From Delphinapterus leucas (taxonomy: Eukaryota > Chordata > Mammalia > Artiodactyla > Monodontidae), in NCBI RefSeq assembly GCF_002288925.2, contig NW_022098057.1, positions 65,252,094 to 65,316,093 on the forward strand: a stretch of DNA of 64,000 bases, read 5' to 3'. Of this stretch, positions 1 to 11,926 are shown in pieces. Each line of letters starts with the position of its first letter. Within the stretch, counting starts at the first letter, position 1. The notes under the pieces are model-generated. The model saw only the letters and a list, made by a program, of their open reading frames with translations. It was not told the DNA's origin and did no database searches. The translations under genes were made by a program, and so were the position numbers.

Positions 1-690
1 CAGCCCCATTCACCAACAGACCAGCTGCCCTAAGACCCCCTGAGCCAATAGCACTAGCCTTGGGATCCCCAGGGGCCTGTAGCCAGAGACCCCAGGACCC
101 AGCTTCACTCACTAGTTCTGGCACTAACCCCAAGAGCAGCCTTACACACCAGCAGGCCAGCACATCCGCTCCAGGACCCCAGGCCCTGCAGTCAGAGGCC
201 CTAGGAACCAGTTCCACCCACCATGGGCTGCCACTAGCCCTAGGACCTGGCCTTATCCACCAGTGCATGGGCACCAGCCCTGCCCGCCAGCCAGTGGGCA
301 CCAGCCCCAGGACCACCACAGTCCTGCAGCATGCCATGTCAGGAAATAGCCCACCCACCAGCAGGCCAATACTGGCTTTGGGACAATTTGGGCCCTGGTG
401 CCAGCCACCACAGGATCTGGCCCCATCTACCAAACGGCGGACCGAAGCTTCAGGACCCCTGGCCCCTGAAGCCAGGTGGGCTGACAGCAGCACTGGGACC
501 CCCAGGGCCCTGCAGCCAGAGAACGAAGGATCTGGCTCTACCCAGTAGCAGGCCAACACCAGTCTCTGGACCCCTGCAGTCCTCAGCCCCCTCCACAAGC
601 AGGTCAACAGCAGCTCCCACACTTTGGATCCCAGGACGGCTCGCTGCGGAATCCAGCCATGCCCACCAGAATGCCCACAATAGTTAGCAT
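1..690 (+). repeat. GC-rich degenerate tandem repeats of an L1 5' UTR
   Basis: Units built around CCAGGACCCC, CCCTGCAGCCAGAG and CCACCAGCAGGCCA recur imperfectly at roughly 50-60 bp. The block is far richer in GC than its surroundings. It continues without a break into L1 ORF1-like sequence, so it is read as the 5' UTR of the same L1. The open frame at 60-548 is a Pro/Ser/Gly-rich product of these repeats, not a gene. Confidence 0.6.
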
Positions 691-2822
691 ACTACAACAA
701 AAGGACCTACACAGCCCATATAGGGGGTACCTCTAGAACACAGAGCTCTGGTAACCAGAGGGTGATACCCTGCTGGGACACATTTGGAAGTCTCCTACAA
801 AAGGCCACTTGTCTAATGTCAGGAAACATAACAGACCTACCAAATACATAGAAATAAAAACAGCAAATTTGGCAAAATGAAGTGACAAAGGAATATCTTC
901 CAAACAAAGGAACAAGATAAAATCCCCAAAGAAGAACTAACTGAAGTGGAGATAAGTAATTTACCTGATAAATAGTTCAATATAATGATCATAAAGATGC
1001 TCAAAGAAGTCCAGAGAAGACTGGATGAACAGAGTGAGAAGTAAGAAGTTTTTAAGAAGAGTTAGAAAATATAAAGAAGAACAAAACAGAGGTGAAGAAT
1101 ATAAAAACTGAAATAAAAAAAATAAAGTAGAAGGAATCAACAGTAGATTAAGTGATGCAGAGGAACAGATCCTTGAGCTAGAAGATAGTAGTGGGAATTA
1201 CTGAAGCTGAGCAGAAAAAAAAGAATGAAAAGAAATGAGGACAGTTTAAGACACCTCTGTGACAACATCAAGCACACTAACATTTGCATTGTAGAGGTCC
1301 TAGAAGGAGAAGGGAGAAAAGGGGAAGAGAACATATTTGAAGACATACTAGTGAAAAACTTCCCTAACCTGGGAAAGAAAACATTCAGGTCCAGGAATCA
1401 CAGAGAGTCCCAAACAGAATCAACCCAAAGAGGACCACACCAAGACACATTATAGTTAAAATCGTAAAAAAGATAAAGAGGGAACAAAAGCAGCAGGGGA
1501 AAAACAGTAAGTTACAGTAGTTCATAAGGCCATCAGCTGACTTTTCAGCAGAAACTCTGCAGAGCAGAAGAGAATGGCATGATATATTTAAAGTGATGAA
1601 AGAGAAAAACCTACAACCAACAATACTCTAGCCATGAGAATGGCTGTTATCAAAAAGACAACAAATAACAAGTGTTGGTGAGGGAGTGGAGAAAAGGGAA
1701 CTCTCGTCCACCTTTGGCAGGAATGCAAATTGGTGCAGCCACTATGGAAAATAGTATAGATGTTCCTCAAAAAAATTAAAAATTGAACAACCATATGATC
1801 TAGCAATTTCACTTTTGGTTGTATATCTGGCGAAAACAAAACTACCAATTAGGAAAAGTTTATGCACCCTTATGTTCATTGCAGCATTATTTGCAGTAGT
1901 CACAATATGGAAGCAACCTAAGTGTCCATTGATAGATGAATGGATAAAGATGATGTGGTATATATACATTATGGACTGTTACTCAGCCATAAAAAAGAAT
2001 GGAATCTTGCCATTTGGGGCAACATGGCTGTACCTAGGAGGTATTATGCTAAGTGAAATAAGTCAGACAGAAAAAAGACATATACTGTATGATTTCATTT
2101 ATATGTAGAATCCAGGAAAACAGAACAAATGAACAAACATAACAAAACAAACAGAATTATAGATATAGAGAACTCACAGGAGTATGGGGGTAGGAAATAA
2201 ATAGGTGAGGGAGGTTAAGAGATACAAACTTCTAGTTGCAAAATAAATGTTACGAGTATGAAATGTACAGTGTGGGGAATGTAGTCAATAACTAATATCT
2301 ATATATGATGAAATATCATAAACAGACTTATGGTAATAATTTTGAAATACATAGAAATATCCAATCACTATGTTGTTGAACAGGAACTAACATAGTATTG
2401 CAGGTCAATTATACATCAAATACAAACAGAGTCATAAAAAAAGAGATCAGATTTGTGGTCACTAGAGGTGTGGGTTAGGCGTAGGGAGGAGACTTGGAGG
2501 AAGGCAGTCAAAAGGTACAAACTTGCAGTTATAAGATAAATAAGTACTAGGGGTGTAATGTACAACATGATAAACACGGTTAACACTGCGCTATGTTATA
2601 TCTGGAAGTTGTTAAGAGAGTAAATCTGAAGAGTTCACATCACAAGGAAACCAGTTTTTTTCTATTTATTTAATTTTGTATCTGTATGAGATGATGGATG
2701 TTCACAGAACTTACTGTGGTCATCATTTATTGATGTATGTAAGTCAGATCATTATGCTGTACACCTTAAAATCGTACAGTGCTATATGTCAGTTATATCT
2801 CAAAACTGGAAGGCAAAAATAA
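1..2822 (+). mobile_element. L1 (LINE-1, L1M-type) with large internal deletion
   Basis: A plus-strand L1 that starts before the window. In order it has a GC-rich 5' region (to about 690), a decayed ORF1 (about 900-1627), then a jump at about 1628-1633 straight into the extreme C-terminal part of ORF2 (about 1634-2108), and a long 3' UTR ending near AAATAAAG at 2817-2824. The ORF2 remnant still reads PKCPLIDEWIKMMW at 1927-1968. Most of ORF2, including endonuclease and reverse transcriptase, is missing. ORF1 has stops and frameshifts; its most open part is 1225-1455, reading MKRNEDSLRHLCDNIKHTNI. This is one of only two L1 copies here on the same strand as the CTNNA3 exon. Confidence 0.85.
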
Positions 2823-2851
2823 AGTTCGTCTTGAAAACAAAACAAAACAAA

Positions 2852-2988
2852 GTACATGAGAGGATGTGCTTAGGTTATATGCTAATATTTTCTATGCCAT
2901 TTTATATAAGAGACTTGAGTATTCTCAGATTTCGGTTTTGGAGGGTTTCCTGGAACCAGTCCCCTGTGGATATTGAAGGACAACTGTA
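2852..2988 (-). mobile_element. MER2-type Tigger fragment (TcMar)
   Basis: The stretch ends in TCCTGGAACCAGTCCCCTGT and GAAGGACAACTGTA. This is the degenerate form of the terminal inverted repeat of MER2 elements, which in the other orientation begins CAGT.GTCCCTCGGTATCC. Only this end survives, directly after the L1 tail. Confidence 0.7.
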
Positions 2989-3440
2989 TATCTCATTCCA
3001 TCCTTTTACTTTGTTTCTGTGCCTTTGAAACTAAATGTTCTTCTTGTATACAGCATGTTATTGGATTATTTAATTTTAATTTTGTTTGTTTGTGTTTATT
3101 GACCATCTGCATGAGTTTATGCTAATTTTTCATTTCTTCTATTGGATTATTTTATTTTTTCTTATTTTGTGTATCAAGGATGCTAAACTTTATCTGTCAC
3201 ATATGTCCAAATATTTTTCCAGATTTTTATTTGTCTTTGAGCTTTAATTTTTTAAATGAAGGGATGTTTATATAAATCATTCATCATAAGCCTGACCCTA
3301 AATGAATTGCTGGAGATAATTTCTAATTCTTTCCATCTTATTCTCAGACTATTTTTAGGATCCTTTTCTTGTACATTTCTCAACAATTGATGTCTTTGTT
3401 ACTTTTTCCCTCTTCTCTCCTGGGAATGATGTCACCCACT
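2989..3440. other. Intronic stretch with an old L1 scrap
   Basis: AT-rich intron. Bases about 3095-3290, with TATCTGTCACATATG and CAAATATTTTTCCAGA, look like antisense old L1 ORF2. The rest shows nothing recognisable. Confidence 0.4.
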
Positions 3441-4080
3441 CCACTGGCTTCCACTCTTCCCTGAATTGCCTTCTACATCTCTATACCCAGCCCAGATACC
3501 TTTATGAGTTCTTGTTCTATATGTCCACTTTCCTCAGTGGCACCATCATCCTCCCAGTCTCTTGGGCTAGCAACCTGTAAAATCATCCTTGATATGTCTC
3601 CCCATCTAATTTGTCTTCAGTCTTACTGAATGTATTTCCCAGTATCTCTACAATCTGTACTGCCCATTTTCATTTCAATTGTCACTGCCTTAATTCAGGC
3701 TTTCTTGATCTCAAAAAGCTTCTTGCCTGAAATTTTGCCTCTCTACTTTCTCTCAATATCTCCCTCTCCCTGTCTCTCTTTCACTCTCACTGTCTCTCTC
3801 TTTTGTGCATGCGCGTGCATGCGTGCAGTGCGCGCACACACACACCCCTTCCCCCAGAATAATCAGTCTCTAAGGCAAATTTGATCCTGCCCCTCCCAGC
3901 TTCATGCTTAGAATCTTTCAAAAGGTTATTTTATTTTAGAATTATTTCACTCTCTCAGACCCTGATCCTTTTTGTTAAGGACAGAGCGATGTTATCTTAG
4001 TTTTAAAAATTTTTCATGCCCAGTACAGTGCCTGGAATATAATAGAAACTAATTAATTTTTAATAAAAGAATGACCGGTA
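3440..4080 (+). mobile_element. L2 (LINE-2) ORF2 end and 3' tail
   Basis: The segment GGCACCATCATCCTCCCAGT followed by a degraded 'aacctgtaaaatcatccttgat', then a GATCCTGCCCCTCCCAGCTT stretch, corresponds to the end of L2 ORF2. CAGTACAGTGCCTGGAATAT at 4021-4040 corresponds to the L2 3' tail. It is heavily diverged and has no open frame. A short alternating purine-pyrimidine repeat lies inside it. Confidence 0.65.
3804..3846. repeat. Alternating purine-pyrimidine tract (TG/CG/CA)
   Basis: TGTGCATGCGCGTGCATGCG continues into GTGCGCGCACACACACAC. Purines and pyrimidines alternate for about 40 bp with one phase break near 3828. It includes CpGs in an otherwise CpG-poor region. Confidence 0.85.
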
Positions 4081-4997
4081 ACCTTTAGAAGAATTTATTG
4101 AATTTATTAACTAGTTTCATATAAATTTCTTCTTTTTATTGAAGTTACTATTTCATGCTGAATGGAATAATTCATGGAGCTGATTTATTAATAAAGCAGC
4201 ATTTGTAAGTTAAAGTTTCCTAACTCTAGTGGACGCTCAGGTGGTTGACAAGCGTGACTTAAAACATAGATTTCCTATCATTTCACAAATTGAGTAGACA
4301 CTTGTTATCACCAAATAAGATACTGAAATGCTTTTAGTGATAATGAATAGGAGGGGAAGAAGACACTTGTATATTTTATTAGACAAGATCCCAAAGAGGC
4401 AGCTGACAGGATAAAATGCAGCAGTTGGATTGTAGATTTTGCAGAGAAAGCTGTCTTAGGTTAAGACATAAAACAGATATTTCATGAGCAAATCTCTTTG
4501 AAGATCGACAAATTGAATATTCCAAAGCTCTGAACATGTTGCATTTGCAAGTATTATATCCTTTCCCCTTCTCATTAAGCAAACAGAGCGATGATAGCCA
4601 GTCTGTACTTCGGGTTCCCAGTCTGCACTTCGTGTTCCTTCGGTGGGCAGCTACAAAGACTGAACCATGAACAATTGTCATAAGGTGTTAACAGAACCAA
4701 TTAATTCAGGGAACAACCAAAAATAACTACTGCTTAGGTGTCAGCAAAATAGTGATGTAAAACAGAGGTTATGTAATATTCAAAAGGAAATGTGTAACTG
4801 ATGATCGATACCTTTATTTCGATGCATCAGCGAGATATACACAGTGAAAAAATAAAAGAATTGTGATGAATTTGTATTTATAAAACTAGAATTTCTCTTT
4901 TAAACCATTCTTTAGTGACAAGGAAGTAAACCTAGAGAAATAAAGGGACTTTCTCAAGATATCAAACGTTAGAGTTGGAATTATACAGCTGTTTAAT
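4081..4997. other. Unique intronic sequence
   Basis: No repeat family recognised. A 100-codon open frame lies on the minus strand at 4379-4681. It has no recognisable domain, and I see no promoter or splice context for it. It is most likely chance. Confidence 0.5.
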
Positions 4998-5225
4998 AAT
5001 AATATTTAGTTAAAATTTATAGAGAACTTTTAATGTTCCAGAAAATATTCTAAGCACTTTTTAGGATATTAGTTTATTCACATATTATGAAGTAGATACC
5101 ACAGGTATCTACTGAGGTATAGGAGGTTGAATAACTTACCCAAAGTCATAAAATTAATAAATTGTCAAGCTAAGATTCTAACTTAGATAATCTATCTGCA
5201 GGTCATGGATTTTTAACCATTGTAT
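4998..5225 (+). repeat. MIR SINE
   Basis: It has the MIR order: an AATAATATTTAGTTAAAATT head region, TTCTAAGCACTTTTTAGGAT core, then GTTGAATAACTTACCCAAAG and the 'cta.gattctaac' end. It is strongly diverged. Confidence 0.7.
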
Positions 5226-5343
5226 TTTATCTCCCTTTGTTTGGCTTGATAAATTAAGATTTAGCATTCTTTTTTCAGAGCAGAATATCATATAATTATA
5301 TTTTGTGGTAAAAAAATTCCAGACTTCTATGGGCTCTCTGTAT

Positions 5344-5415
5344 TTAGCAATCAAAATTAAGATATTTTCCTAGAATATGTTAGCAATCAAAATTAAGATA
5401 TTTTCCTAGACTATG
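5344..5415. repeat. 36-bp tandem duplication
   Basis: Copy 1 is 5344-5379 and copy 2 is 5380-5415. Both begin TTAGCAATCAAAATTAAGAT and differ at a single base near the end (GAATATG against GACTATG). No known repeat family accounts for it. Confidence 0.95.
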
Positions 5416-6059
5416 TTTACATATAACCTATAAATATTTTCCTTGCACAAAACTAAAATATGGCTCCCTTTATCCTCAATTTATTGATTTCAGTACTGAC
5501 ATGGATTTGACTCCAGCTTTATTTATGATCTTTGGCAGTTTGCCTCATTTCTCTCTACTTAAACTACTTGATTTATTTTAATAAGGAGAGACTTTTCACA
5601 TACTGTAAGGCTGATCTACAGGGAGATAAGCCAAACTTGAAGTAAATGGGACATCAGACTAGTTCATCATCTAAATGTGGTAGAGCTACCACAGGAAGTA
5701 GATTCAGCTCAGGAGGCAAAAGCAGGGATGTGAATGTTATGACCACTGAAAGTACTTGGAGGTGAAACCAATAGTTAGCATCTCAGCAACTTAACACATT
5801 CTCAGCTGAATAGACCATGTAATCTAAGAGAAATCTTAAAGTGTACTATTAGAGATACAAACAGGCAATCTGATTCAGAAAGTCTGTTTACTCATACCAG
5901 ACTTAATTTCTTCCTCTTGACATGGAAATGGCAGTACCTATCTTGCTTGGTTATTGAGAGGATTTTTAAAAATATTAAAAATATCTTGCATACTTCCAAA
6001 AAATAGTGGACTATTTGAGGACTTCAGTGGGCCTCAAATGAAGGCATTTGTAGTGATTG
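5416..6059. other. Unique intronic sequence
   Basis: AT-rich intron without recognisable genes or repeat families. Confidence 0.5.
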
Positions 6060-6880
6060 AGGAAATTTTTTTGATGTAAAATTGGTCTATAACATTATAT
6101 AAATATCAGGTGGACAACATTATAATTTGAAATCTGTATAAACTATAAAGTAATCACCACCAAGGTCCAGTTAGCATCCATCATCATACAGTTGACCCTC
6201 TTGACCCGTTTTGCCCACCCCCAAACCCCCTTCCTCTCTGGCAACCACCAATTTGCCTCTGTATTTATGAGTTTTGTTTTATTTATTTTTTAGATTTTGT
6301 AATAAGTGAAATCATACAGTATTTGTCTTTCTCCGTCTGACCACTTTCGCTTAATATAATACCTACATCCATGTTCTTGCAAATGGCAAGATTTCATTCT
6401 TTTTTATAGATGAGTAGTATTTCATTGTGCATATATTATATACCACATCTTCTTTATCCATCAGTGCACACTTAGGTTGTTTCCTTACCTTGGCTATTTT
6501 AAATGATACTGCAATGAATATAGGAGTGCATATATTTTTTTCTAATTAGTGTTTTTGCATTCTTCAGATAAATGCTCAGAAGTGCAATAGCTGGGTCATA
6601 TGGTAGTTCTTTTCTTAACTTTTTTAGGAACCTCTATACTGTTCACATAGTAGCTGTACCAATTTACATTCCCACCAGCAGTATGCAAGTGTTACCTTTT
6701 ATCCACATCCTCTCCAGTACTTGTTGTTTCTTGTCTTTTTGATAATAGCCATTCTAACAGGCATGAGGTGATATCTCATTGTGCTTTTGATTTGCATTTT
6801 CCTAATAATTAATGAGGTTGAACATCTTCTCATGTGCCTGTTGCCCATCTGAGTCTCTTCTTCAGAAAAATTGTCTCTTA
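6060..6880 (-). mobile_element. Old L1, 3' part (split by younger L1)
   Basis: Antisense L1M-type 3' UTR and ORF2 end. Landmarks are GGTGGACAACATTATAATTT, GTAATCACCACCAAGGTC and, in the coding part, TAGCTGGGTCATATGGTAGT. The element stops at 6890 and resumes at 12803, interrupted by the L1 at 6891-12792. Confidence 0.85.
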
Positions 6881-6890
6881 AGATCTGCTT
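6881..6890. repeat. Target-site duplication, left copy
   Basis: AGATCTGCTT, repeated exactly at 12793-12802 on the other side of the younger L1. Confidence 0.9.
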
Positions 6891-7234
6891 ATTTTTATTT
6901 TATGTTTTTAATTTATTTTTTATTTATTGAAATTTTTAATTTTATTATTATTTTTATACAGTAGGTTCTTATTAGTCATCAGTTTCATACACATCAGTGT
7001 ATACATGTCAATCCCAATCGCCCAATTCATCACACCACCACCCACACCCCACCACCGCTTTCCCCCCTTGGTGTCCATACGTTTGTTCTCTACACCTGTG
7101 TCTCAATGTATGCCCTGCAAACCGGTTCATCTGTACCATTTTCTAGGTTCCACATATATGTGTTAATATATGATATTTGTTTTTCTCTTTCTGACTTACT
7201 TCACTCTGTATGACACTCTAGATCCATCCACATC

Positions 7235-10200
7235 TCAACAAATGACCCAATTTCGTTCCTTTCTATGGCTGAGTAATATTCCATTGTATATATGTACCAC
7301 ATCTTCTTTATCCATTCGTGTCGATGGGCATTTAGATTGCTTCCATGACCTGGCTATTGTAAACAGTGCTGCAGTGAACACTGAGGTGCATGTGTCTTTT
7401 TGAATTATGATTTTCTCTGGGTATATGCCTAGTAGTGGGATTGCTGGATCATATAGTAATTCTATTTTTAGATTTTTAAGAAACCTCCACGCTGTTCTCC
7501 ATAGTGGCTGTATCAATTTACATTGCCACCAAGAGTGCAAGAGTGTTCCCTTTTCTCCACACCCTCTCCAGCATTTGTTGTTTGTAGATTTTCTGATGAC
7601 ACCCATTCTAACTGGTGTGAGGTTATACCTCATTGTAGTTTTGATTTGCATTTCTCTAATGATTAGTGATGTTGAGCAACTTTTCATGTGCTTCCTGGCC
7701 ATCTGTACGTCCTCTTTGGAGAAATGTCTATTCAGGTCTTCTGCCCATTTTTGGATTGGGCTGTTTGTTTTTTTAATATTGAGCTGCATGAGCTGTTTAT
7801 ATATTTTGGAGATTAATCCTTTGCCCGTTGATTCATTTGCAAATATTTTCTCCCATTCTGAGGGTTGTCTTTTGGTCTTCTTTATGGTTTCCATTGCTGT
7901 GCAAAAGCTTCTAGTTTCATTAGGTCCCATTTGTTTATTTTTGTTTTGATTTCCATTACTCTAGGATGTGGATCAAAAAAAAGATCTTGCTGTGATTTAT
8001 GTCAAAGAGTGTTTTTCCTATGTTTTCCTTTAAGAGCTTTATAGTGTCCAGTCTTACCTTTAGGTCTCTAATCCATTTTGAGTTTATTTTTCTATATGGT
8101 GTTAGGGAGTGTTCTAATTTCATTCTTTGACATATAGCTGTTCAGTTTTCCCAGCACCACTTATTGAAGATACTGTCTTTTCTCCACTGTATATCCTTGC
8201 CTCCTTTGTCATACATTAGTTGACTGTAGGTGCCTGGGTTTATCTCTGAGCTTTCTATCTTGTTCCATTGATCTGTGCTTCTGTTTTCGTGCCAGTACCA
8301 TATTGTCTTGATTAATGTAGCTTTGTAGTATAGTCTGTAGTCAGGGAGTCTGATTCCTCCAACTCCGTTTTTTTCCCCTCAAGACTGCTTTGGCTATTCG
8401 GGGTCTTTTGTGTCTCCATACAAATTTTAAGATTTTTTGTTCTAGTGCTGTAAAAAAAATGCCATTGGTAATTTGATAGGGATTGCGTTGAATCTGTAGA
8501 TTGCTTTGGGTAGTATAGTCATTTTCACAATATTGTTCTTCCAATCCAAGAGCATGGTTTATCTCTTCATCTGTTGGTATCATCTTTAATTTCTTTCATC
8601 GGTGTCTTATAGTTTTCTGCATACAGGTCTTTTGTCTCCTTAGGTTTATTCCCAGGTATTTTATTCTTTTTGTTGCAGTGGTAAATGGGAGTGTTTCCTT
8701 AATTTCTCTTTCAGATTTTTCATCATTACTGTATAGGAATGCAAGAGATTTCTGTGCATTAATTTTGTATCCTGCTACTTTACCAAATTCATTGATTAGC
8801 TCTAGTAGTTTTCTGGTGGCATCAGTAGGATTCTCTATGTATAGTATCATGTCACCTGTAAACAGTGACAGTGTTACTTCTTCTTTTCCAATTTGTATTC
8901 CTTTTATTTCTTTTGCTTCTCTGATTGCCATGGCTGGGACTTCCAAAACTATGTTCAATAATAGTAGTGAGAGTGGACATCCTTGTCTTTTTCCTGATCT
9001 TAAAGGAAATGCTTTCAGTTCATCACCATTGAGAATGATGTTTGCTGCAGGTTTATCATATAGGGCCTTTATTATGTTGAGGAAAGTTCCCTCTATGCCC
9101 ACTTTCTGGAGAGTTTTTATCATAAATGGGTGTTGAATTTTGTCAAAAGCTTTTTCTGCATCTGTTGAGATGATCATATGGTTTTTATTTTTCAATTTGT
9201 TAATGTGGTGTATCACATTGATTGATTTGCATATATTGAAGAATCCTTGCATCCCTGGGATAAATCCCACTTGATCATGGTGTATGATCCTTTTAATGTG
9301 TTGTTGGATTCTGTTTGCTACTATTTTGTTGAGGATTTTTGCATCTATATTCATCAGTGATATTGGTCTGTAATTTTCTTTTTTTGTACTATCTTTGTCT
9401 TGTTTTGCTATCAGGGTGATGGTAGCCTCATAGAATGCGTTTGAGAGTGTTCCTTCCTCTGCAATTTCTTGGAAGAGTTTGAGAAGGATGGGTGTTAGCT
9501 CTTCTCTAAATGTTTGATAGAATTCGCCATTGAAGCCATCTGTTCCCAGGCTTTTGTTTGTTGGAAGATTTTTAATCACAGTTTCAATTTAATTACTTGT
9601 GATTGGTCTGTTCATATTTTCTATTTCTTCCTTATTCAGTCTTGGAAGGTTATACCTTTCTAAGAATTTGTCAATTTCTTCCAGGTTGTCAATTTTATTG
9701 GCATACAGTTGTTTATAGTAGTCTCTTAGGATGGTTTGTATTTCTGCAGTGTCTGTTGTAACTTCTCCTTTTTCATTTCTAATCTTATTGACTTGAGTCC
9801 TCTCCCTCGTTTTCTTGATGAGTCTGGCTAATGGTTTATCAATTTTGTTTATCTTCTCAAAGAACCAGCTTTTAGTTTTATTGATCTTTGCTATTGTTTT
9901 CTTTGTTTCTATTTCATGTCTGATTTTTATGATTTCTTTCCTTCTACTAACTGTAGGTTTTGTTTCTTCTTCTTTCTATAGTTCCTTTAGGTGTAAGGTT
10001 AGCTTGTTTATTTGAGATTTTTCTTGTTTCTTGAGGTAGGCTTGTATAGCTATAAACTTCCCTCTTAGAACCGCTTTTGCTGCATCCCATAGGTTTTGGA
10101 TCATCGTGTTTTCATTGTCATTTGTCTCTAGGTATTTGTTGATTTCCTCTTTGATTTCTTCAGTGATCTCTTGGTTATTAAGTAGTGTATTGTTTAGCCT

Positions 10201-10930
10201 CCATGTGTTTGTGTTTTTTACTTTATTTTCCCTGTAATTGATTTCTAATCTCATAGCATTGTAGTAAGCAAAGATGCTTGATATGATTTCAGTTTTTTAA
10301 AATTTACTGAGTCTTCATTTGTGATCTATCCTGGAAAATGTTCCATGCACACTTGAAAAGAAAGTGTATTGTGCTGTTTTTGGATGGAATATCCGATAAA
10401 TATCAATTAAATCTCTCTGGTTTGTTGTGTCATTTAAAGCTTCTGTTTCCTTATTTATTTTCATTTTGGATGATCTGTCCATTGGTGTAAGTGAGGTGTT
10501 AACGTCCCCCACTATTATTGTGTTACTGTCAATTTCCTGTTTTATAGCTGTTAACAGTTGGCTTATGTATTGAGGTGCTCCTGTGTTGGGTGCATATATT
10601 TATAATTGTTATATCTTCTTGGATTGGTCCCTTGATCGTTATGTAGTGTCCTTCCTTGTGTCTTATAACATTCTTTATTTTAAAGTCTATTTTATTTGAT
10701 ATGAGTATTGCTACTCCAGCTTTCTTCTGATTTTCATTTGCATGGAATATCTTTTTCCGTCCCCTCACTTTCAGTCTGTATGTGTCCCTAGGTCTGAAGT
10801 GGGTCTCTTGTAGACAGCATATATATGAGTCTTGTTTTTGTATCCATTCAGCAAGCCTGTTTCTTTTGGTTGGAGCATTTAATCCGTTTACGTTTAAGGT
10901 AAATATCGATATGTATGTTCATATGACCAT
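7235..10930 (-). pseudogene. L1 ORF2 (endonuclease-reverse transcriptase), broken
   Basis: ORF2 would start at the ATG read from 10930 to 10928 and end at about 7235, close to the usual 1270-1280 codons. The fourth codon is already TGA (10921-10919). The endonuclease part lies at about 10200-10930. The reverse transcriptase part lies at 8596-9579, a 327-codon open stretch with [20 protein letters not shown]. At the catalytic site the usual FADD reads FTGD (within [15 protein letters not shown], about 8836-8880), so the first catalytic aspartate is lost. The C-terminal cysteine motif is still seen as CWRGCGEKG....C at about 7540-7600. Minus-strand stops and frameshifts separate these blocks. 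Confidence 0.9.
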
Positions 10931-10988
10931 TATTTTAATTGTTTTGGGTTTGTTTTTGTAGGTCCTTTTCTTCTCTTGTGTTTACCAC

Positions 10989-11926
10989 TTAAAGAAGTTC
11001 CTTTAGCATTTGTTGTAGAGCTGGTTTGGTGGTGCTGAATTCTCCTAGCTTTTGCTTGTCTGTAAAGCTTTTCATTTCTCCATCGAATCTGAATGAGATC
11101 CTTGCCGGGTAGAGTAATCTTGGTTGTAGGTTCTTCCCTTTCATCACTTTAAGTATATCATGCCACTCCTTTCTGGCTTGTAGAGTTTCTGCTGAGAAAT
11201 CAGCTGTTAACCCTATGGGAGTTCCCTTGTGTGTTATTTGTCATTTTTCCCTGGCTGCTTTCAGTAAGTTTTCTTTGTCTTTGATTTTTTCCAATTTGAT
11301 TACTATGTGTCTCGGTGTGTTTCTACTTGGGTTTCTCCTGTATGGGACTCTCTGTGCTTCCTGCACTTGGGTGGCTATTTCCTTTCCCATGCTAGGGAAG
11401 TTTTCGACTATAATCTTTTCAAATATTTTCTCAGGTCCTTTCTCTCTCTCTTCTCCCTCTGGGACCCCTATAATGTGAATGTTGTTGTGTTTAATGTTGT
11501 CCCAGAGGTCTCTTAGGCTCTCTTCATTTCTTTTCATTCTTTTTTCTTTATTCTGTTCTGCAGCTGTGACTTCCACCATTCTGTCTTCCAGGTCACTTAT
11601 CCATTTTTCTGCCTCAGTTATTCTGCTATTGATTCCTTCTAGTGTAGGTTTCATTTCAGTTATTTTATTGTTCATTTCTGTTTGTTCTTTAATTCTTCTA
11701 GGTCTTTGTTAAACATTTCTTGCATCTTCTTGATCTTTGCTTCAATTCTTTTCTCGAGGTCCTGGATCATCTTCACTATCATTATTTTGAATTCTTTTTC
11801 TGGAAAGTTGCCTATCTCCACTTCATTTACTTGTTTTTCAGGGGTTTTAGCTTGTTCCTTCATCTGGTACAGAGGCCTCTGCCTTTCATCTTGTCTGTCT
11901 TTCTGTGAATGTGGTTTTTGTTCCAC
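10989..11926 (-). pseudogene. L1 ORF1 (RNA-binding coat protein), broken
   Basis: ORF1 encodes the L1 trimeric RNA-binding protein: a coiled coil, an RRM and a C-terminal domain. The first 84 codons (11672-11926) contain the coiled-coil start and end in KNKQK-stop. The next frame (11241-11675, 144 codons) begins MNNKITEMKPTLEGI and carries the rest of the coil and the RRM region, with NIKHNNIHIIGVPEGEE. The change of frame is best explained by a 4-bp loss near 11675. A TGA after KAAREK at 11241 stands where related copies have CGA. The natural stop is TAA, read from 10991 down to 10989, after a KELL ending. Confidence 0.88.

Noticed and set aside
60..548. A 162-codon Pro/Ser-rich open frame
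   Set aside because: It is the translation of GC-rich tandem repeats in an L1 5' region that runs on into ORF1; overlapping frames on both strands are equally open.
3804..3846. CRISPR-like or regulatory direct repeat
   Set aside because: It is a simple alternating dinucleotide tract; no spaced repeats exist and the genome is mammalian.
7407..7949. A 180-codon plus-strand open frame
   Set aside because: Antisense shadow of the L1 ORF2 C-terminal region on the minus strand.
8678..9136. A 152-codon plus-strand open frame
   Set aside because: It is antisense to L1 ORF2 RT sequence, which has the real motifs.
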